DNA from: JAFGSI01 sp041287425
GTDB taxonomy: Bacteria > Chloroflexota > Anaerolineae > Anaerolineales > Villigracilaceae
Assembly: GCA_041287425.1 (NCBI GenBank)
Contig: JBEULG010000016.1
Coordinates: 1-64,000 of the forward strand
DNA: 64,000 nucleotides
Direction of reading: 5' to 3'
Positions 1 to 7,824 of this stretch are shown here, in pieces. The notes under the pieces were generated by a model. That model had not been told where the DNA came from. It searched no databases and worked only from the letters and a program-made list of their open reading frames with translations. Position 1 is the first letter of the stretch; each line of letters starts with the position of its first letter. Both the position numbers and the translations under genes were made by a program.

Positions 1-725
1 CCACCCCCACCGCCACCATCGTCTGGTTCCCGCCGACGAATACACCCACGCCCCTGCCGCGCCCGCCCGCCCCGCCGACCCTCGAACCGCGGCCCGGCCT
101 GGGCGACCTGCTCCTGGAGGATTCCTTCGACCAGCCGGAATTCTGGCTGACCGCCTCGACGGCCAGCACCGCCATTCTCATCGCCCGCCAGCGCCTGACT
201 CTCTCGATTGACGGCGCGCCGCCGGGGCGGTTGCTCTTCAGTTCGCGCAGCGAGCCGCTGCTGGGCGATTTCTACGCCGAGATCGACGCCACCCTGAGCC
301 TGTGCCGCGGCCGCGACCAATACGGCCTGCTCGTGCGCCTGATGTCGTACCAGGATTACTACCGTTTTGCCGTCAATTGCCAGGGCGAGACGCGCCTCGA
401 GCGCGTCCAGGGCGGCGCGGCCATCCCGCTGCAAAACTGGCAGCCCAGCGGCGACGCGCCCCGCGGCGCGCCCGCCCAGGTGCGGCTCGGTGTTTGGGCA
501 GCCGGCCCGGAACTGCGCGTCTTCCTCGATGACCACTACCAGTTCACCGTCCGCGACCCCGTCTTCGCCCAGGGCGCGCTGGGAGTGTTTATCCTCTCCA
601 GCAGCGGCTCGCCCGTGACGGTCAGTTTCTCCCATCTGCGCGTCTACCAGGTGACTTACTCGCCTCCCACCCCCTCGCCGACCCCCACCTCCAGCCCTAC
701 GCCGACGCGCACGCCCACCCCCTGA
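1..725 (+). CDS. Secreted protein with concanavalin-like domain, 5' end missing
   Basis: An open frame enters from the left edge (first whole codon at position 3) and stops at 725, so the N-terminus, including any signal peptide, lies outside the window. The visible 240 residues start with a Thr-Pro-rich linker, then a beta-rich stretch of about 170 residues (LLEDSFDQPEFW onward, with YGLLVRL, YYRFAV and LRVFLDD strands) that resembles the LamG/DUF1080-like carbohydrate-binding fold. They end in a second Pro-Thr-Ser tail. Thr-Pro linkers are typical of exported Chloroflexota proteins. It probably acts outside the cell; catalytic or binding specificity cannot be read from this fragment. Confidence 0.7.
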   Translation, partial: TPTATIVWFPPTNTPTPLPRPPAPPTLEPRPGLGDLLLEDSFDQPEFWLTASTASTAILIARQRLTLSIDGAPPGRLLFSSRSEPLLGDFYAEIDATLSLCRGRDQYGLLVRLMSYQDYYRFAVNCQGETRLERVQGGAAIPLQNWQPSGDAPRGAPAQVRLGVWAAGPELRVFLDDHYQFTVRDPVFAQGALGVFILSSSGSPVTVSFSHLRVYQVTYSPPTPSPTPTSSPTPTRTPTP

Positions 726-742
726 GTCTCCTCCGTCTGCCT

Positions 743-1552
743 ATGCCCAACAAACTCAACGACCTCGACCCCAAACAATGGCTCAAATTCCAGAAATCCT
801 GGTTCATCCACAACCCGCCGCCGCGCAAGAAGGGCGTGCTGGTCCACCCGGCCAAGTTCCCCGAGACGATGGCCCAGGACTTCATCGAATTCTTCACCCG
901 GCGCGGCCAGACGGTGCTCGACCCGATGGCCGGCACCGGTTCGACCCTGGTGGCCGCCCTGCGCGCCGGTCGGCATTCCTACGGCATCGAGTTGAATCCC
1001 AAATATGCCGAGATTGCGCGGCAGATCATCGCCGAGGAACGGACGGCCTTGGGCAAGCCTGCCGAAGGCCTGACCTCGGAGGTCATCACCGGCGACGCCT
1101 CCCGCGCCCTCGACCTTGGACTCCCAATCTGCGACTATATCCTGACCTCTCCCCCTTACTGGGACATGCTCCACGCCCGCGGCGCCGAAACCCAAAAGAA
1201 ACGCCGCGCCGCCCCCGACCTGGATGTCTTTTACTCGCAGGACCCGAATGACCTGGGCAACATCCACGATTACGAGGCCTTCCTGGAAAAACTGGTCGCC
1301 ATCTACGCCGGCCTGAAGCCGCTCTTGCGCCCGCGCGCTTACCTGACCATCATCGTCAAGAACGTCAAGAAAGGCGGCAAAATCTACCCCCTGGCCTGGG
1401 ACCTGGGCCGCGAACTGGGCAAAGTGTATGCCCTCAAGGACGAGAAAATCTGGTGCCAGGACAATCAGCCGCTGGCTCCCTACGGTCTTGGTTCGGCCTG
1501 GGTCAGCAATACATTCCATCACTACTGTTTGCAGTTCAGAAACGAGGGCTAG
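743..1552 (+). CDS. DNA methyltransferase (N4-cytosine/N6-adenine type)
   Basis: A 269-residue SAM-dependent DNA methylase. Motif X/I is near the N-terminus (HPAKFPETM, then DPMAGTGST at about residues 60-68, followed by YGIELNPKY) and catalytic motif IV, TSPPYWD, is at 135-141. The TSPPY form is typical of amino-methylases acting on the exocyclic N4 of cytosine or N6 of adenine. Motif I precedes motif IV, so the protein is permuted relative to the common beta-class N6_N4_Mtase arrangement. It starts 18 bp after the preceding gene and is followed on the same strand by a putative nuclease (1675-2688), so the two may form a restriction-modification pair. The target sequence is unknown. Confidence 0.88.
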   Translation: MPNKLNDLDPKQWLKFQKSWFIHNPPPRKKGVLVHPAKFPETMAQDFIEFFTRRGQTVLDPMAGTGSTLVAALRAGRHSYGIELNPKYAEIARQIIAEERTALGKPAEGLTSEVITGDASRALDLGLPICDYILTSPPYWDMLHARGAETQKKRRAAPDLDVFYSQDPNDLGNIHDYEAFLEKLVAIYAGLKPLLRPRAYLTIIVKNVKKGGKIYPLAWDLGRELGKVYALKDEKIWCQDNQPLAPYGLGSAWVSNTFHHYCLQFRNEG

Positions 1553-1674
1553 GGCCTTGTCAGAAAGAAAGGGCACTCTGGGCCAGTCAAAGTTTCGGAG
1601 GAACCAGATTCCCGCCGGGGGACAAAACCTGCCGCTCCAAGGCTCGCTTGTGCGCCAAAAAGGGGACAGCCGCC

Positions 1675-2688
1675 ATGCTCAAACCAACCGATCTCATCCG
1701 CCTGCCCTACACGCCCGACCTGACGGAGGGCGGCATCGCCTATGCCTGCCGGTCGTTGGCCTACACCTACAACCGCATGGGCGGATCGCCGCTTCAACGT
1801 CTGCGGCGCATTGTGGCCGGCGTGGCGGTCGAACTGGCCTTCCGCCGTTTTTTGGGCGAGCAGGCCGTCCCCTTCGATGTCCTCGGGGCAACCCCCTTCA
1901 CCCAACCGGACCGCTATGACGTTTCCCTCGGCGGTCACCGCTGCGACCTGAAGAGTTACCACATCTCGCGCCGTCGTCAAATCGCCCTCATCCGCCGCGA
2001 CCCCGGCCGGCTACTCGAGGCCCCGGCGCTCGTCCCCCTCGACCAGTACACCGCCGAGGGTCACCGCCCAGACGACATTTACCTGTTTGCCTTTTTGCTG
2101 GGCGTGATTGCTGCCTCGCATGAGGATGCAGCGCGGGCGCAGGCTGCCGGTCAGCCGCTTTACCTCATGGCTCCTCTGCCCGACCTCTGGGCGCGCCCGC
2201 CCGCCTGGCTGCCGCTGAATACGCTCTCCCTGAAGAGCGAGTGCGACCAGCCCCTGCGGGTCGAACTCGGCGGACAGGATGCCGAGCGGCGTTTCATCAC
2301 CTGGAGCCTCGACCTGCCGCCGCGTCGGCGCGTTCTCGTCCCCGGCGAATGGTACACCGTCGCCTACCTTCACTGCCAGCGGCGGCCCGAGGCGCGGCTG
2401 GGAATCCACAGTCCGCAGCGGGGCGCGGCCCACATCGTCCACCCGCATGAGTGGGGCAACATCTGGGTCTACGGGATGGACATTTTCCTGGCCGGCTGGA
2501 TGACGCATCAGGAATTCCGCCGCAAAGCCTTCTTGTTGAAGGCCGGCGCTTCCACTTTCCAGTACACGCGCACACGCACGAAAAACCTGGCGCTGCCTGT
2601 GGCCGAACTTGCCCCTCTCGTTCCCTTGCTCCAGCAAGTGCGCGCCTGGGAATCGGTCAGGAAAAATCAACCCGGCGGAGAGACTTGA
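1675..2688 (+). CDS. Putative PD-(D/E)XK endonuclease, candidate partner of the upstream methylase
   Basis: A 337-residue protein I do not recognise by family. The frame is open back to 1453, but ATG 1675 has an AGGGG ribosome-binding site and avoids overlap with the methylase. Residues 78-94 read PDRYDVSLGGHRCDLKS, which matches a PD-(D/E)XK nuclease core: Asp82, then Asp91-Leu-Lys93 eight residues later, with Glu53 in the preceding helix. No signal peptide or membrane segment is visible. Gene order (DNA methylase, then this) and the motif suggest a type II-like restriction enzyme. Alternatives are another DNA-processing nuclease or a chance motif. It ends in a hairpin shared with the convergent response regulator. 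Confidence 0.55.
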   Translation: MLKPTDLIRLPYTPDLTEGGIAYACRSLAYTYNRMGGSPLQRLRRIVAGVAVELAFRRFLGEQAVPFDVLGATPFTQPDRYDVSLGGHRCDLKSYHISRRRQIALIRRDPGRLLEAPALVPLDQYTAEGHRPDDIYLFAFLLGVIAASHEDAARAQAAGQPLYLMAPLPDLWARPPAWLPLNTLSLKSECDQPLRVELGGQDAERRFITWSLDLPPRRRVLVPGEWYTVAYLHCQRRPEARLGIHSPQRGAAHIVHPHEWGNIWVYGMDIFLAGWMTHQEFRRKAFLLKAGASTFQYTRTRTKNLALPVAELAPLVPLLQQVRAWESVRKNQPGGET

Positions 2689-2700
2689 CTTCTCCGCCGG
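2672..2700. terminator. Bidirectional hairpin terminator
   Basis: A perfect 10-bp stem CCGGCGGAGA / TCTCCGCCGG with a 9-nt loop lies between two convergent genes and overlaps the last codons of the upstream one. On the minus strand it is followed by a T-rich run (GTTGATTTTT), so it most clearly ends the response regulator transcript and probably also the plus-strand pair. Confidence 0.7.
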
Positions 2701-2721
2701 CAAAACGACCAAACTGCTTTC

Positions 2722-3441
2722 CTACGCCTCTTCCTGGTAACTATACCCCCCCGGCCAGGTTTGAATCAACTGAGTCTCGCCGGTATCGCCGCCCAACTTC
2801 TTACGCAAGCGGTAGACGACATTCTTCAGCAGGGCCGGGTCGCTTGGCTCATAGATGCCCCACACGCTCTGGATGATTTCCTCGGTCGAGAAGATGTGAC
2901 CGGGCCGGCTCATCAGCAGATGCAGGAGGCGAAACTCCAGGTTGGTCAGGCGAATCTCGCCGCGCTGAGGGTCAACGACCGCCCGGCGCGCCGGATCGAG
3001 GCGCATCCCCCCTGTGCCCACCGGCGCCAGGCGCGTCACGGGCACGGCCCGGCCGCGCCGCGCCCAGGCGGTGATCTTGGCCATGAAGATGGCCGGGCTG
3101 ATGGGCTTGATGACGCATTCATCCACGCCGAGTTGATAGGCTTCCAGAATCTCGGCCTCGTTGTTGGTAGGCAGGAAGAGCAAAATCGGGCTGTCAGTCA
3201 GGGTGCGGAACTGACGGCACAGGTTCATCCGCTCGCTATGGGGAACGTTGACATCAATGACGATCAGGTCCGACGTGATCTCCGAAGAACGGGTCATGGC
3301 CTTGGCCACCGACGTTTCGAGCAGGGCGATCAGTCCCTTTTCGCGGATAATGTAGCCCCAGATAGGGGCGGTATCATTTTGATCGCACAGGATGAAGACG
3401 CGCAAGGGGTTGAGCGGTTCTGTAGGAATGTCTGGGCTCAT
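2722..3441 (-). CDS. OmpR/PhoB-like response regulator
   Basis: A 239-residue two-component regulator: receiver domain (about 13-130) followed by a winged-helix DNA-binding domain (about 140-235, with LTNLEFRLLHLLMSRPG and VVYRLRKKLGG as the recognition region). The expected phosphoacceptor is Asp63 (LIVIDVN) and the conserved lysine is Lys112 (CVIKPIS). The usual acidic pair is degenerate (LCDQND) and the switch Thr/Ser position reads LFLPTN, so phosphorylation-dependent signalling may be altered. No histidine kinase gene lies nearby. It is divergent from the SUMF1-type lipoprotein gene and might regulate it; a TATAAT box sits upstream at 3498-3503 (minus strand). Confidence 0.88.
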   Translation of the reverse strand: MSPDIPTEPLNPLRVFILCDQNDTAPIWGYIIREKGLIALLETSVAKAMTRSSEITSDLIVIDVNVPHSERMNLCRQFRTLTDSPILLFLPTNNEAEILEAYQLGVDECVIKPISPAIFMAKITAWARRGRAVPVTRLAPVGTGGMRLDPARRAVVDPQRGEIRLTNLEFRLLHLLMSRPGHIFSTEEIIQSVWGIYEPSDPALLKNVVYRLRKKLGGDTGETQLIQTWPGGYSYQEEA

Positions 3442-3613
3442 TCATCACCTCACTCCTGAAGGCAACAGAAGTCTATGCAAAATCTTGCTTTTCTGTTATT
3501 ATACCCCCAATGGTCACAAAAATCTCAAAAAACGACCAAAATATGACCAATGGGTGATATACCCGGCCCATCCTTGCAGTATACTGAAATCAAATCATAA
3601 AAGGAGTGTGAAG
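3442..3613. promoter_or_regulatory. Divergent promoter region with GGTCA/TGACC half-sites
   Basis: AT-rich intergenic stretch between the response regulator and the lipoprotein gene. A minus-strand TATAAT lies at 3498-3503 (read as ATTATA on plus). Half-sites TGGTCA (near 3511) and TGACCA (near 3543) face each other, with a further GACCA between them, which could be a binding site for the adjacent regulator. The plus-strand promoter is less clear (TTGCAG followed by TATACT near 3576-3590). A good ribosome-binding site AAGGAG precedes ATG 3614. Confidence 0.45.
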
Positions 3614-4576
3614 ATGAAAAAGTCATTTCCCATCTTTCTTGCAGCCGTTATCTTCCTGACCGCATGTTCTCTGGGCGGCGGAGGCGGTCAGCAAGAACAG
3701 CCCACCGCCATGACGTTCGCCACCGCTGCGCCGACAGTCACACCGATTGTCGTCAACCCTACCCCTGAGCCGCAGAACCAGACGGCCAACGCCGGCGATG
3801 AGCGCGTCTACCCGATTGACGGCATGACGCAGATTTACATCCCGCCGGGCTCGTTCCGCATGGGCGGCCTGGACGAGGGCGGCGCCCCCGACGAGGAACC
3901 CGACCGCCAGGTGACCATGACGCGCGGCTACTGGATTGACAAGGTCGAGGTCACCAACGGCATGTACCTGCTCTGTGTGCAGGCTGGGGCCTGCAATCCG
4001 CCCCGCACGTTTTCTTCCTCCTCGCGACCCTCGTACTTCAATGACAACCAATACAATAACTATCCCGTCATCGGCGTGACCTGGGACGACGCCTCCGCTT
4101 ACTGCACCTGGGCGGGCCGCCGCCTGCCCACCGAGGCCGAGTGGGAATACGCCGCCCGCGGCACCGACTTCCGCATCTACCCCTGGGGCAACGACCACCC
4201 TACCGCCCAGCATGCCAACTTCAACTTCCTGGTGCGCGACACCATGGCGGTTGGCTCCTACCCGCTGGGCGCCAGCCCGTGGGGTGTGCTGGACATGGCC
4301 GGCAACGTCTGGGAATGGGTCCAGGATTACTACGTCCAAAACTTCTATGAAATTGCCGGCAATCAGGACCCGCTGGGTCCCCTGGCGCCTGCTTCGGCCC
4401 AGGCTGGCGAACTGCGCGTCGTGCGCGGCGGCTCCTGGCAGGACCCGCGCGAGGAATTGCGCGTCTCCAACCGCGGCTTCTCAGCCGCTCCCGACCACAA
4501 TGCCCAGCCCGGCTCCGAACGCTACCTCGGCGAGGCCAACCAAAAGACCGGCTTCCGCTGCGTCTCCGACAACTAG
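3614..4576 (+). CDS. SUMF1/FGE-family lipoprotein
   Basis: A 320-residue exported lipoprotein: lipobox LTAC after a short hydrophobic signal, a Gly-rich spacer, a Thr-Pro linker, then a sulfatase-modifying-factor (formylglycine-generating-enzyme-like) domain. Family hallmarks are IYIPPGSFRMGG, WIDKVEVTNGMYL, PVIGVTWDDASAYC, LPTEAEWEYAARG, MAGNVWEWVQDYY and RVVRGGSW, ending in GFRCVSDN. Most such surface lipoproteins are not true sulfatase activators; they are variants of the C-type-lectin-like fold, and no sulfatase gene is present here. ATG 3614 was chosen because it begins the signal peptide and follows AAGGAG. A hairpin terminator follows. Confidence 0.88.
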   Translation: MKKSFPIFLAAVIFLTACSLGGGGGQQEQPTAMTFATAAPTVTPIVVNPTPEPQNQTANAGDERVYPIDGMTQIYIPPGSFRMGGLDEGGAPDEEPDRQVTMTRGYWIDKVEVTNGMYLLCVQAGACNPPRTFSSSSRPSYFNDNQYNNYPVIGVTWDDASAYCTWAGRRLPTEAEWEYAARGTDFRIYPWGNDHPTAQHANFNFLVRDTMAVGSYPLGASPWGVLDMAGNVWEWVQDYYVQNFYEIAGNQDPLGPLAPASAQAGELRVVRGGSWQDPREELRVSNRGFSAAPDHNAQPGSERYLGEANQKTGFRCVSDN

Positions 4577-4599
4577 CCGCCCCGCCTCCCGATTTTCCT

Positions 4600-4629
4600 C
4601 CGACCGCCGCTCCACCGGCGGTCGGTTCT
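4600..4629 (+). terminator. Rho-independent terminator after the FGE-like gene
   Basis: Perfect 10-bp stem CCGACCGCCG / CGGCGGTCGG with a 6-nt loop followed by TTCTTT, 23 bp after the stop codon of the lipoprotein gene. It isolates that gene from the SAM riboswitch downstream. Confidence 0.8.
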
Positions 4630-4724
4630 TTCGCGCTGCTGGGGAAAATCCTGAAGTTCAGAAAATTGACGCCTCTTCCAACTTGTGGTATCATCCCGCC
4701 CACAATTCCATAGCCCCTAGCGGC

Positions 4725-4850
4725 ACTCTTATCCAGAGAGGCGGAGGGACCGGCCCGACGAAGCCTCGGCAACCCCACGAGCGCGTGGAAGGTGCCAATT
4801 CCGGCAGTAGGGGCGACCTGGAGGTCGCCCGGTATCTGGAAGATGAGAGG
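4725..4850 (+). ncRNA. SAM-I (S-box) riboswitch
   Basis: The leader of the S-adenosylmethionine synthetase gene carries the S-box consensus. The P1 strands CTCTTATC and GATGAGAG close the element. The conserved core GAGGGACCGGCCCGA is followed by GGCAACC, then GGTGCCAATTCC. A GGCGACC / GGTCGCC hairpin forms the variable P4 arm. This class binds S-adenosylmethionine and turns off downstream genes when SAM is plentiful, which fits metK 70 bp further on. Confidence 0.95.
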
Positions 4851-4869
4851 GCAGCCGCGCATTCAGCGC

Positions 4870-4902
4870 AATTGCCCTTTCGTCCGAAGGGGCAATTTCA
4901 TT
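4870..4902 (+). terminator. Riboswitch expression platform (hairpin before metK)
   Basis: AATTGCCC...GGGCAATT forms a stem of about 12 bp with a 4-nt loop (4870-4897), followed by a T-rich tract. It sits between the SAM-I aptamer and the metK ribosome-binding site (AGAGAGG). This is the expected place for an intrinsic terminator formed when SAM is bound. I could not identify the competing antiterminator strand with certainty. Confidence 0.7.
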
Positions 4903-4919
4903 TCAGAGAGGTGATACTG

Positions 4920-6122
4920 ATGAGTACTTTCATGACTTCGCCCAGCCTGATGTTCACGTCCGAGTCGGTCACCGAAGGCCACCCCGATAAAATCTGCGAC
5001 CAGATTTCGGACGCCGTCCTGGACGCCTGCTTCGAACAGGACCCGATGAGCCGGGTAGCCTGTGAGACGGCGACCAAAACCGGCTACGTGATGCTCCTGG
5101 GCGAAATTACCACCAACGCCCATATCAACTTCGACGACCTGGCCCGCCGGGTCATCACCGAGATTGGCTACGACTCGAGCGAAAAAGGCTTCGACGGCAA
5201 TTCCTGTGGCGTGCTGGTCGCCATTGCCAAACAGTCGGGTGACATCGACATGGGCGTCAGCAAATCGCTGGAGGCCAAGAGCGGCGACGATGAAGACCTG
5301 GACAAAATCGGCGCCGGCGACCAGGGCATGATGTTCGGCTACGCCTGCAACGAGACGCCGCAACTGATGCCGATGCCCATCTACCTGGCCCACAAACTGA
5401 CCCGCCGCCTGGCCGAGGTGCGCCGCGCCGGCGGCCTGCCCTGGCTGCGCCCCGACGGCAAAAGCCAGGTCACGGTCGAATACGCCTACGGCAAGCCCAA
5501 GCGCGTCGACACCGTCCTCATCTCCACCCAGCACGCCCCCGACGTTTCCCACGCCGAGATTCGCGAGGGCGTCATCGAGCACATCATCATGCCGACCCTG
5601 CCCGAGGACATGGTGGACAAAGACTTGAAAATCTACGTCAACCCCACCGGCCGCTTCGTCATCGGCGGGCCGATGGGCGACGCCGGCGTCACCGGCCGCA
5701 AAATCATCGCCGACACCTACGGCGGCATGGGCCGTCACGGCGGCGGCGCCTTCTCCGGCAAGGACCCGACCAAGGTGGACCGCTCGGCTGCCTACGCCGC
5801 CCGCTGGGCCGCCAAGAACGTGGTCGCTGCCGGCCTCGCCGACCGCTGCGAGATTCAGGTTGCCTATGCCATCGGCGTGGCGCACCCGCTTTCGGTCAAC
5901 ATCGAGACCTTCGGCACAGGCAAAATTTCCGATGAAAAAATCAGCCGCCTGGTCCTCGAACACTTCGACCTGCGCCCCGGCGCCATCATCCGCGACCTCG
6001 ACCTGCGCCGCCCCATCTACCGCAAGACGGCCGCCTATGGTCACTTCGGCCGCGACGACGTCGAATTCCCCTGGGAACGGACCGACAAAGCCGAAACCCT
6101 GCGCAAAGCCGCCGGCCTGTAG
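4920..6122 (+). CDS. metK: S-adenosylmethionine synthetase
   Basis: A 400-residue enzyme that makes S-adenosylmethionine from methionine and ATP, of normal family length. Signatures include FTSESVTEGHPDKICDQ at the N-terminus, GAGDQGMMFGYA, GGAFSGKDPTKVDRSAAY and GGPMGDAGVTGRK. The frame is open far upstream, but ATG 4920 follows an AGAGAGG site just after the riboswitch and gives the normal N-terminus. Expression is expected to be SAM-repressed through the leader. The product is the methyl donor for the methylase at 743. Confidence 0.98.
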   Translation: MSTFMTSPSLMFTSESVTEGHPDKICDQISDAVLDACFEQDPMSRVACETATKTGYVMLLGEITTNAHINFDDLARRVITEIGYDSSEKGFDGNSCGVLVAIAKQSGDIDMGVSKSLEAKSGDDEDLDKIGAGDQGMMFGYACNETPQLMPMPIYLAHKLTRRLAEVRRAGGLPWLRPDGKSQVTVEYAYGKPKRVDTVLISTQHAPDVSHAEIREGVIEHIIMPTLPEDMVDKDLKIYVNPTGRFVIGGPMGDAGVTGRKIIADTYGGMGRHGGGAFSGKDPTKVDRSAAYAARWAAKNVVAAGLADRCEIQVAYAIGVAHPLSVNIETFGTGKISDEKISRLVLEHFDLRPGAIIRDLDLRRPIYRKTAAYGHFGRDDVEFPWERTDKAETLRKAAGL

Positions 6123-6172
6123 AGAACGAGATGGCTCTTGTCATCTCATCGGCGGGAAATCCCTAAAAACAA

Positions 6173-6204
6173 CAAGGCGACAGCGTTTGCTGTCGCCTTG
6201 ATTT
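6173..6204. terminator. Terminator between convergent metK and cbiO
   Basis: Stem CAAGGCGACAGC / GCTGTCGCCTTG with a short GTTT loop (6173-6200), followed on plus by ATTTT and preceded by AAAAACAA, which reads as a T-rich tail on the minus strand. It can end both metK and the minus-strand cobalt transporter operon. Confidence 0.85.
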
Positions 6205-6243
6205 TGGGGGGACTGAACGGTCTCGAAGCCCTCGGAGGTCTTT

Positions 6244-6945
6244 TCATAGCCCATGCGCTTCGAGCAGGGCCGAGTCGGCCAGCAGCGCCTCGGTCGGGCC
6301 GTCGGCCACCACGCGCCCCTCGTCCAGGATGACCGTGCGCGGCAGCAGTTCGCGCACCATCGCCAGGTCGTGGCTGGAGACGAGCATGGTCAGCGGCAAC
6401 TCGCCCAAGAGACGGATGAGGCCGCGGCGGGCGCGCGGGTCGAGTCCCGCCGTCGGTTCGTCCAGCACGAGCACTTCCGGCTTCATCGAAAGGACGGTCG
6501 CAATCGCGATGCGCTTCTTTTCCCCGACGCTCAAATGATGCGAGACGCGCCGCGCATAGGCGCTCATCCCCACCGCCGCCAGCGCCGCGGCGACGCGCGC
6601 CGTCACCTCCTCCGGCGGCAGCCCCTGATAGATCGGCCCGTAGGCCACGTCGTCGAAGACGGTCGGCGAGAACAACTGGTCGTCGGGGTTCTGGAAGACC
6701 AGCCCCACCGCCGCCCGCACCCGCCCCAGGTTCTCCTTCACCACCGGCAGCCCGCAGACGCGCACGCTCCCCTCGCCGCTCAGAATCCCGTTCAGGTGCA
6801 GCAGCAGCGTGGACTTGCCCGCCCCGTTCGGCCCCACCAGCGCCACCTTCTCGCCGGGGGCAATCGTCAGCGAGACCTGCCGCAGGGCGGCGTGGCCATC
6901 CGGGTAGGCAAACGAGAGGTTTTCGATTTCGATGGAATGGTGCAT
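6244..6945 (-). CDS. cbiO: Cobalt/nickel ECF transporter ATPase
   Basis: A 233-residue ABC ATPase that powers group I energy-coupling-factor uptake. It shows Walker A GPNGAGKST, Q-loop VFQNPDDQLFSPTVFDDVAYG (the QNPDDQ form is typical of CbiO/EcfA), signature LSVGEKKRIAIA and Walker B VLVLDEPTAGLDP. The frame extends upstream, but ATG 6945 starts the conserved domain and lies one base beyond the cbiQ stop, giving tight translational coupling. It is the last gene of the fur-cbiM-cbiQ-cbiO operon and works on the cytoplasmic face with CbiQ and CbiM. Confidence 0.94.
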   Translation of the reverse strand: MHHSIEIENLSFAYPDGHAALRQVSLTIAPGEKVALVGPNGAGKSTLLLHLNGILSGEGSVRVCGLPVVKENLGRVRAAVGLVFQNPDDQLFSPTVFDDVAYGPIYQGLPPEEVTARVAAALAAVGMSAYARRVSHHLSVGEKKRIAIATVLSMKPEVLVLDEPTAGLDPRARRGLIRLLGELPLTMLVSSHDLAMVRELLPRTVILDEGRVVADGPTEALLADSALLEAHGL

Positions 6946-6946
6946 C

Positions 6947-7753
6947 TCAACCCCAGAGGAGCAGCGCAAAGAGGAGCAGCAGTCCCAGCCCCGCCAGCCC
7001 GGCTGCAAGGCTTAGCCGCTGCAGACCGCTCATCGGCGGGACGGGCAGAGCGCGGACTTCGCCGTCGTAGCCGCGCGAGAGCATGGCGGCGTAGATACGG
7101 TCGGAACGCTCGAAGGCGCGCAGGAAGAGACTGCCCGCCATCCCGCCGGTCACGCGCGCCCGCCAGGCCACGCTCCCGCCGGACCTCGCGCCGGCTGCCG
7201 CGCCCTCGCCGGAACGCGCCGCCCGGGCGCGCATCAGCCGCAGGGCCTCATCGGCCAGCACGAAGAGGTAGCGCCAGGTCAGGCCGAACATGGCTACCAG
7301 CAGGCGCGGGATGCCCAGGGCGCGCATCGCCAGCAGCAGGTCGGGGAAGGGGGTGCTGGCGGCCAGCACAATCGCCGCCTGCACCGAGAGCCAGGATTTG
7401 AGCGCCACGCTGACCAGGCGCGCCAGCCCCTCGACGGAGGCGGTCAGAGTCCAGGGGCCGAGGGGCAGGGAGAAGAGCGCCTGCCCCTCGATGGTAAACG
7501 GCAGCGGCAGGGCCGCCAGCACAAAGGGCAGCGCCAGCAGGGCGCGCTTCAGCACGTAGCCGACCCCCAGGCCGGAGAGAATCTCGACCGCCAGAATCAG
7601 CGCCAGGAGCAGAATATAGACCGGCCAGGCCGCGGCGGGCGTCAGCGAGGTGGTCAGGATGAAGGCCAGCGTCAGCGTCAGTTTCAGGCGCGAATCGGCG
7701 GCATGGACGGGGCTGCGGCGCGGCTGGTAGGGGTCGAGGAAGTGAAGATGCAT
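6947..7753 (-). CDS. cbiQ: Cobalt/nickel ECF transporter transmembrane coupling protein
   Basis: A 268-residue polytopic membrane protein, the T component of the metal importer. It begins HFLDPYQPRRSPVHAADSRLKL, contains several hydrophobic helices and carries the two coupling-helix Ala-Arg motifs expected of the family (around LRLMRARAARSG and FLRAFERSDRIYAAMLSRGY). It links the ATPase CbiO to the substrate-binding CbiM. A 7-bp tandem repeat array (7762-7824) lies immediately upstream of its ATG and could affect ribosome access. Confidence 0.92.
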   Translation of the reverse strand: MHLHFLDPYQPRRSPVHAADSRLKLTLTLAFILTTSLTPAAAWPVYILLLALILAVEILSGLGVGYVLKRALLALPFVLAALPLPFTIEGQALFSLPLGPWTLTASVEGLARLVSVALKSWLSVQAAIVLAASTPFPDLLLAMRALGIPRLLVAMFGLTWRYLFVLADEALRLMRARAARSGEGAAAGARSGGSVAWRARVTGGMAGSLFLRAFERSDRIYAAMLSRGYDGEVRALPVPPMSGLQRLSLAAGLAGLGLLLLFALLLWG

Positions 7754-7761
7754 GAGGGGGC

Positions 7762-7824
7762 GTCAGTCGTGAGTCGTGAGTCGTTAGTCGTTAGTCGTGA
7801 GTCATGAGTCGTGAGTCGTGAGTG
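7762..7824 (-). repeat. 7-bp tandem repeat array upstream of cbiQ
   Basis: Nine units of exactly 7 bp, read on the minus strand as GACTCAC with variants GACTAAC, GACTCAT and GACTGAC. The array spans the end of cbiM, whose last residues (THDSRLMTHD) and stop codon are encoded by it, and ends 8 bp before the cbiQ start codon. A related 8-bp GACTA array is at 61439. Confidence 0.85.

Noticed and set aside
4212..4919. Upstream in-frame extension of metK
   Set aside because: It overlaps the FGE-like gene, a terminator and the SAM-I riboswitch. The metK N-terminus begins properly at 4920.
7762..7824. CRISPR array
   Set aside because: Units are 7 bp with no spacers of 30-40 bp, and no cas genes are in the window. 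The 61439 array is equally spacer-free.
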